From Vibrio owensii CAIM 1854 = LMG 25443 (GTDB taxonomy: Bacteria > Pseudomonadota > Gammaproteobacteria > Enterobacterales > Vibrionaceae), in NCBI RefSeq assembly GCF_000817815.1, contig NZ_JPRD01000020.1, positions 124,001 through 188,000 of the forward strand: 64,000 nt of DNA. The letters run 5' to 3'. The notes under the pieces were generated by a model that was given only the letters and a program-made list of their open reading frames with translations, searched no databases and had not been told where the DNA came from. A program made the position numbers and the translations under genes. Below are positions 62,885 to 64,000 of this stretch, piece by piece (the stretch's first letter is position 1; each line of letters opens with the position of its first letter).

Positions 62885-64000
62885 ATGAAAGTTGTGATTG
62901 CCCCAGATTCGTTTAAAGAGAGCTTGACTGCCAAACAAGTGAGTGACGCGATCAAGACGGGTTTGTCTCGTGTTTGGCACGATGCCGAATTCGTTACGGT
63001 ACCTGTTGCTGATGGCGGTGAAGGGACAGTTCAATCTTTGATTGATGCGACTGAGGGCGAGCAGGTTTTCGTGACCGTAAAAGGCCCACTTGGCAATGAT
63101 GTTGAGGCGTTTTACGGCATTCTAGGTGACGGTGAAACCGCAGTGATCGAGATGGCAGAGGCAAGTGGTTTGCACCTTGTGGCAAGTGAGCAACGAGACC
63201 CAAAAAACACCAGCAGCTTTGGCACTGGCCAGTTAATTCTAAATGCGCTTGATCGCGGTATTCAACGCTTGATCATCGGCTTGGGTGGCAGCGCAACTAA
63301 TGACGGCGGCACGGGTATGTTGGCGGCGTTGGGTGTTAAGTTTCTGGACAGTGATGGTCAGCCAATCACACCCAACGGTGGCGGCTTAGTTGAGCTAGCA
63401 AGCATTGATGTGTCTGGGCTTGACGCTCGCTTAGCGGACTGCGAAGTGCTGGTGGCATGCGATGTGGACAACCCATTATGTGGCGAGAAAGGTGCGTCAG
63501 CGATTTTTGGCCCACAGAAGGGCGCGACGCCGGCGGATGTGGAGCTGTTAGATTCTGCTCTAAGCAAATACGGTGAACTGACAGAGCAAGTGACAGGCAA
63601 GCATGTGCTGACTCAAAAAGGCGCAGGAGCCGCCGGTGGTATGGGCGCGGCGTTACTTGGTTACCTACCTGCACGACTTAAGCCGGGTATTGAGATTGTG
63701 CTAGAAACCGTAAAGCTCGCAGAGCACGTAGCAGACGCTGATATTGTCTTTACTGGCGAAGGCCGTATTGATCACCAAACTGTGCATGGCAAGACCCCAA
63801 TGGGTGTGGCGAAAGTGGCGAAAGAGTATGGTTTGCCCGTCATTGCCCTAGCAGGTTGCACAGGTGATAACTTCCAAGCAGTCTACGAGTGTGGCATTGA
63901 CGCAGTATTTGTATGTGTACCACGTGCAATGAGCTTGCCAGAAGCTTTGGAAGAGGCGGAGGTGAACCTTGCGAACTTGGCTGAAAACGTAGCCAGATTA
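62885..64000 (+). CDS. Glycerate 2-kinase (end cut by the window)
   Basis: 372 codons are in view; the family is usually around 375-385 residues, so only the last few codons are missing. Start ATG 62885 has AGGAGAATG upstream. Signatures: KVVIAPDSFKESLTAKQVSDAIKTG, VPVADGGEGTVQSL, IIGLGGSATNDGGTGMLAALGV, GGGLVELASIDVSGL, VACDVDNPLCGEKGASAIFGPQKGA, GAGAAGGMGAALLGYLPARLKPGIE, FTGEGRIDHQTVHGKTPMGVAK. Phosphorylates D-glycerate to 2-phosphoglycerate with ATP (GlxK/GarK type). It follows cdaR, its predicted activator, by about 150 bases. Confidence 0.95.
   Translation, partial: MKVVIAPDSFKESLTAKQVSDAIKTGLSRVWHDAEFVTVPVADGGEGTVQSLIDATEGEQVFVTVKGPLGNDVEAFYGILGDGETAVIEMAEASGLHLVASEQRDPKNTSSFGTGQLILNALDRGIQRLIIGLGGSATNDGGTGMLAALGVKFLDSDGQPITPNGGGLVELASIDVSGLDARLADCEVLVACDVDNPLCGEKGASAIFGPQKGATPADVELLDSALSKYGELTEQVTGKHVLTQKGAGAAGGMGAALLGYLPARLKPGIEIVLETVKLAEHVADADIVFTGEGRIDHQTVHGKTPMGVAKVAKEYGLPVIALAGCTGDNFQAVYECGIDAVFVCVPRAMSLPEALEEAEVNLANLAENVARL

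Overview
The window reads as a piece of a Vibrio chromosome, most likely the smaller chromosome (chromosome II) of a Harveyi-clade species such as V. parahaemolyticus or V. alginolyticus. The reasons are a chromosomal Qnr-type pentapeptide gene next to ompW (from memory, V. parahaemolyticus carries its qnr homologue on chromosome II), Vibrio-type families (a DUF4144 protein, a Rof antiterminator, a divergent YidD paralogue, a chitin-active AA10 LPMO), and two short dispersed-repeat elements of a kind I associate with Vibrio. I see no rRNA, tRNA, CRISPR array, transposase or prophage. Species assignment is inference.

Layout. 1-5.3 kb: the 5' part of an RluA-type pseudouridine synthase, a YidD paralogue, a DUF3137 membrane protein, a Cof-type HAD phosphatase, and a three-gene operon pairing a cysteine-less sulfite-oxidase-fold exported protein with a diguanylate cyclase and a membrane-anchored periplasmic protein. 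5.5-10.7 kb: DUF805, a D15-type outer-membrane barrel, the glutathione-dependent formaldehyde pathway (adhC, fghA), and a divergent arylamine N-acetyltransferase. The last two units share an intergenic region holding a repeated operator-like sequence. 10.9-20.7 kb: a metallophosphoesterase lipoprotein, GNAT, two LysR regulators, a proline-rich repeat lipoprotein, a siderophore-interacting protein and an S9 peptidase lipoprotein. 20-26.9 kb: LysE/Lrp divergent pair, chitin LPMO, HAD-IB/SMR pair, lipoprotein, qnr-cupin operon and ompW with a perfect FNR box. 27.3-34.1 kb: TAXI-TRAP transporter and an EmrAB-like efflux pair with a MITE-like element between them.

34-46 kb: rof, an NAPE-PLD-like metallo-hydrolase, an HTH protein followed by a GH63-type glycosidase lipoprotein, small conserved genes, ArgO-type exporter, DUF1254 with a divergent LysR gene, and a two-gene operon of lipoproteins related to ecotin and MliC (protease and lysozyme inhibitors). 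46.5-49.3 kb: an apparently uncharacterised operon of a small exported protein, an FAD-dependent oxidoreductase and a polytopic membrane protein. 49.3-64 kb: a second MITE-like element, VOC and LysR genes, Gfo/Idh oxidoreductase, a CNT nucleoside transporter with its own promoter and a leader of about 230 nt, HAD, ABM monooxygenase, DUF924, M3 peptidase, small lipoprotein, a 44-residue zinc-ribbon protein, YtcJ-type amidohydrolase, and cdaR followed by glycerate kinase, which is cut by the window end.

The general theme is accessory metabolism, envelope lipoproteins and stress defence rather than housekeeping. The best candidates for under-described systems are the 3328-5298 signalling operon, the ecotin/MliC lipoprotein pair, the 46570-49339 operon, and the regulatory sequences at adhC/nat and nupC. 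Function calls come from recognising motifs and families by eye; no database search was run.
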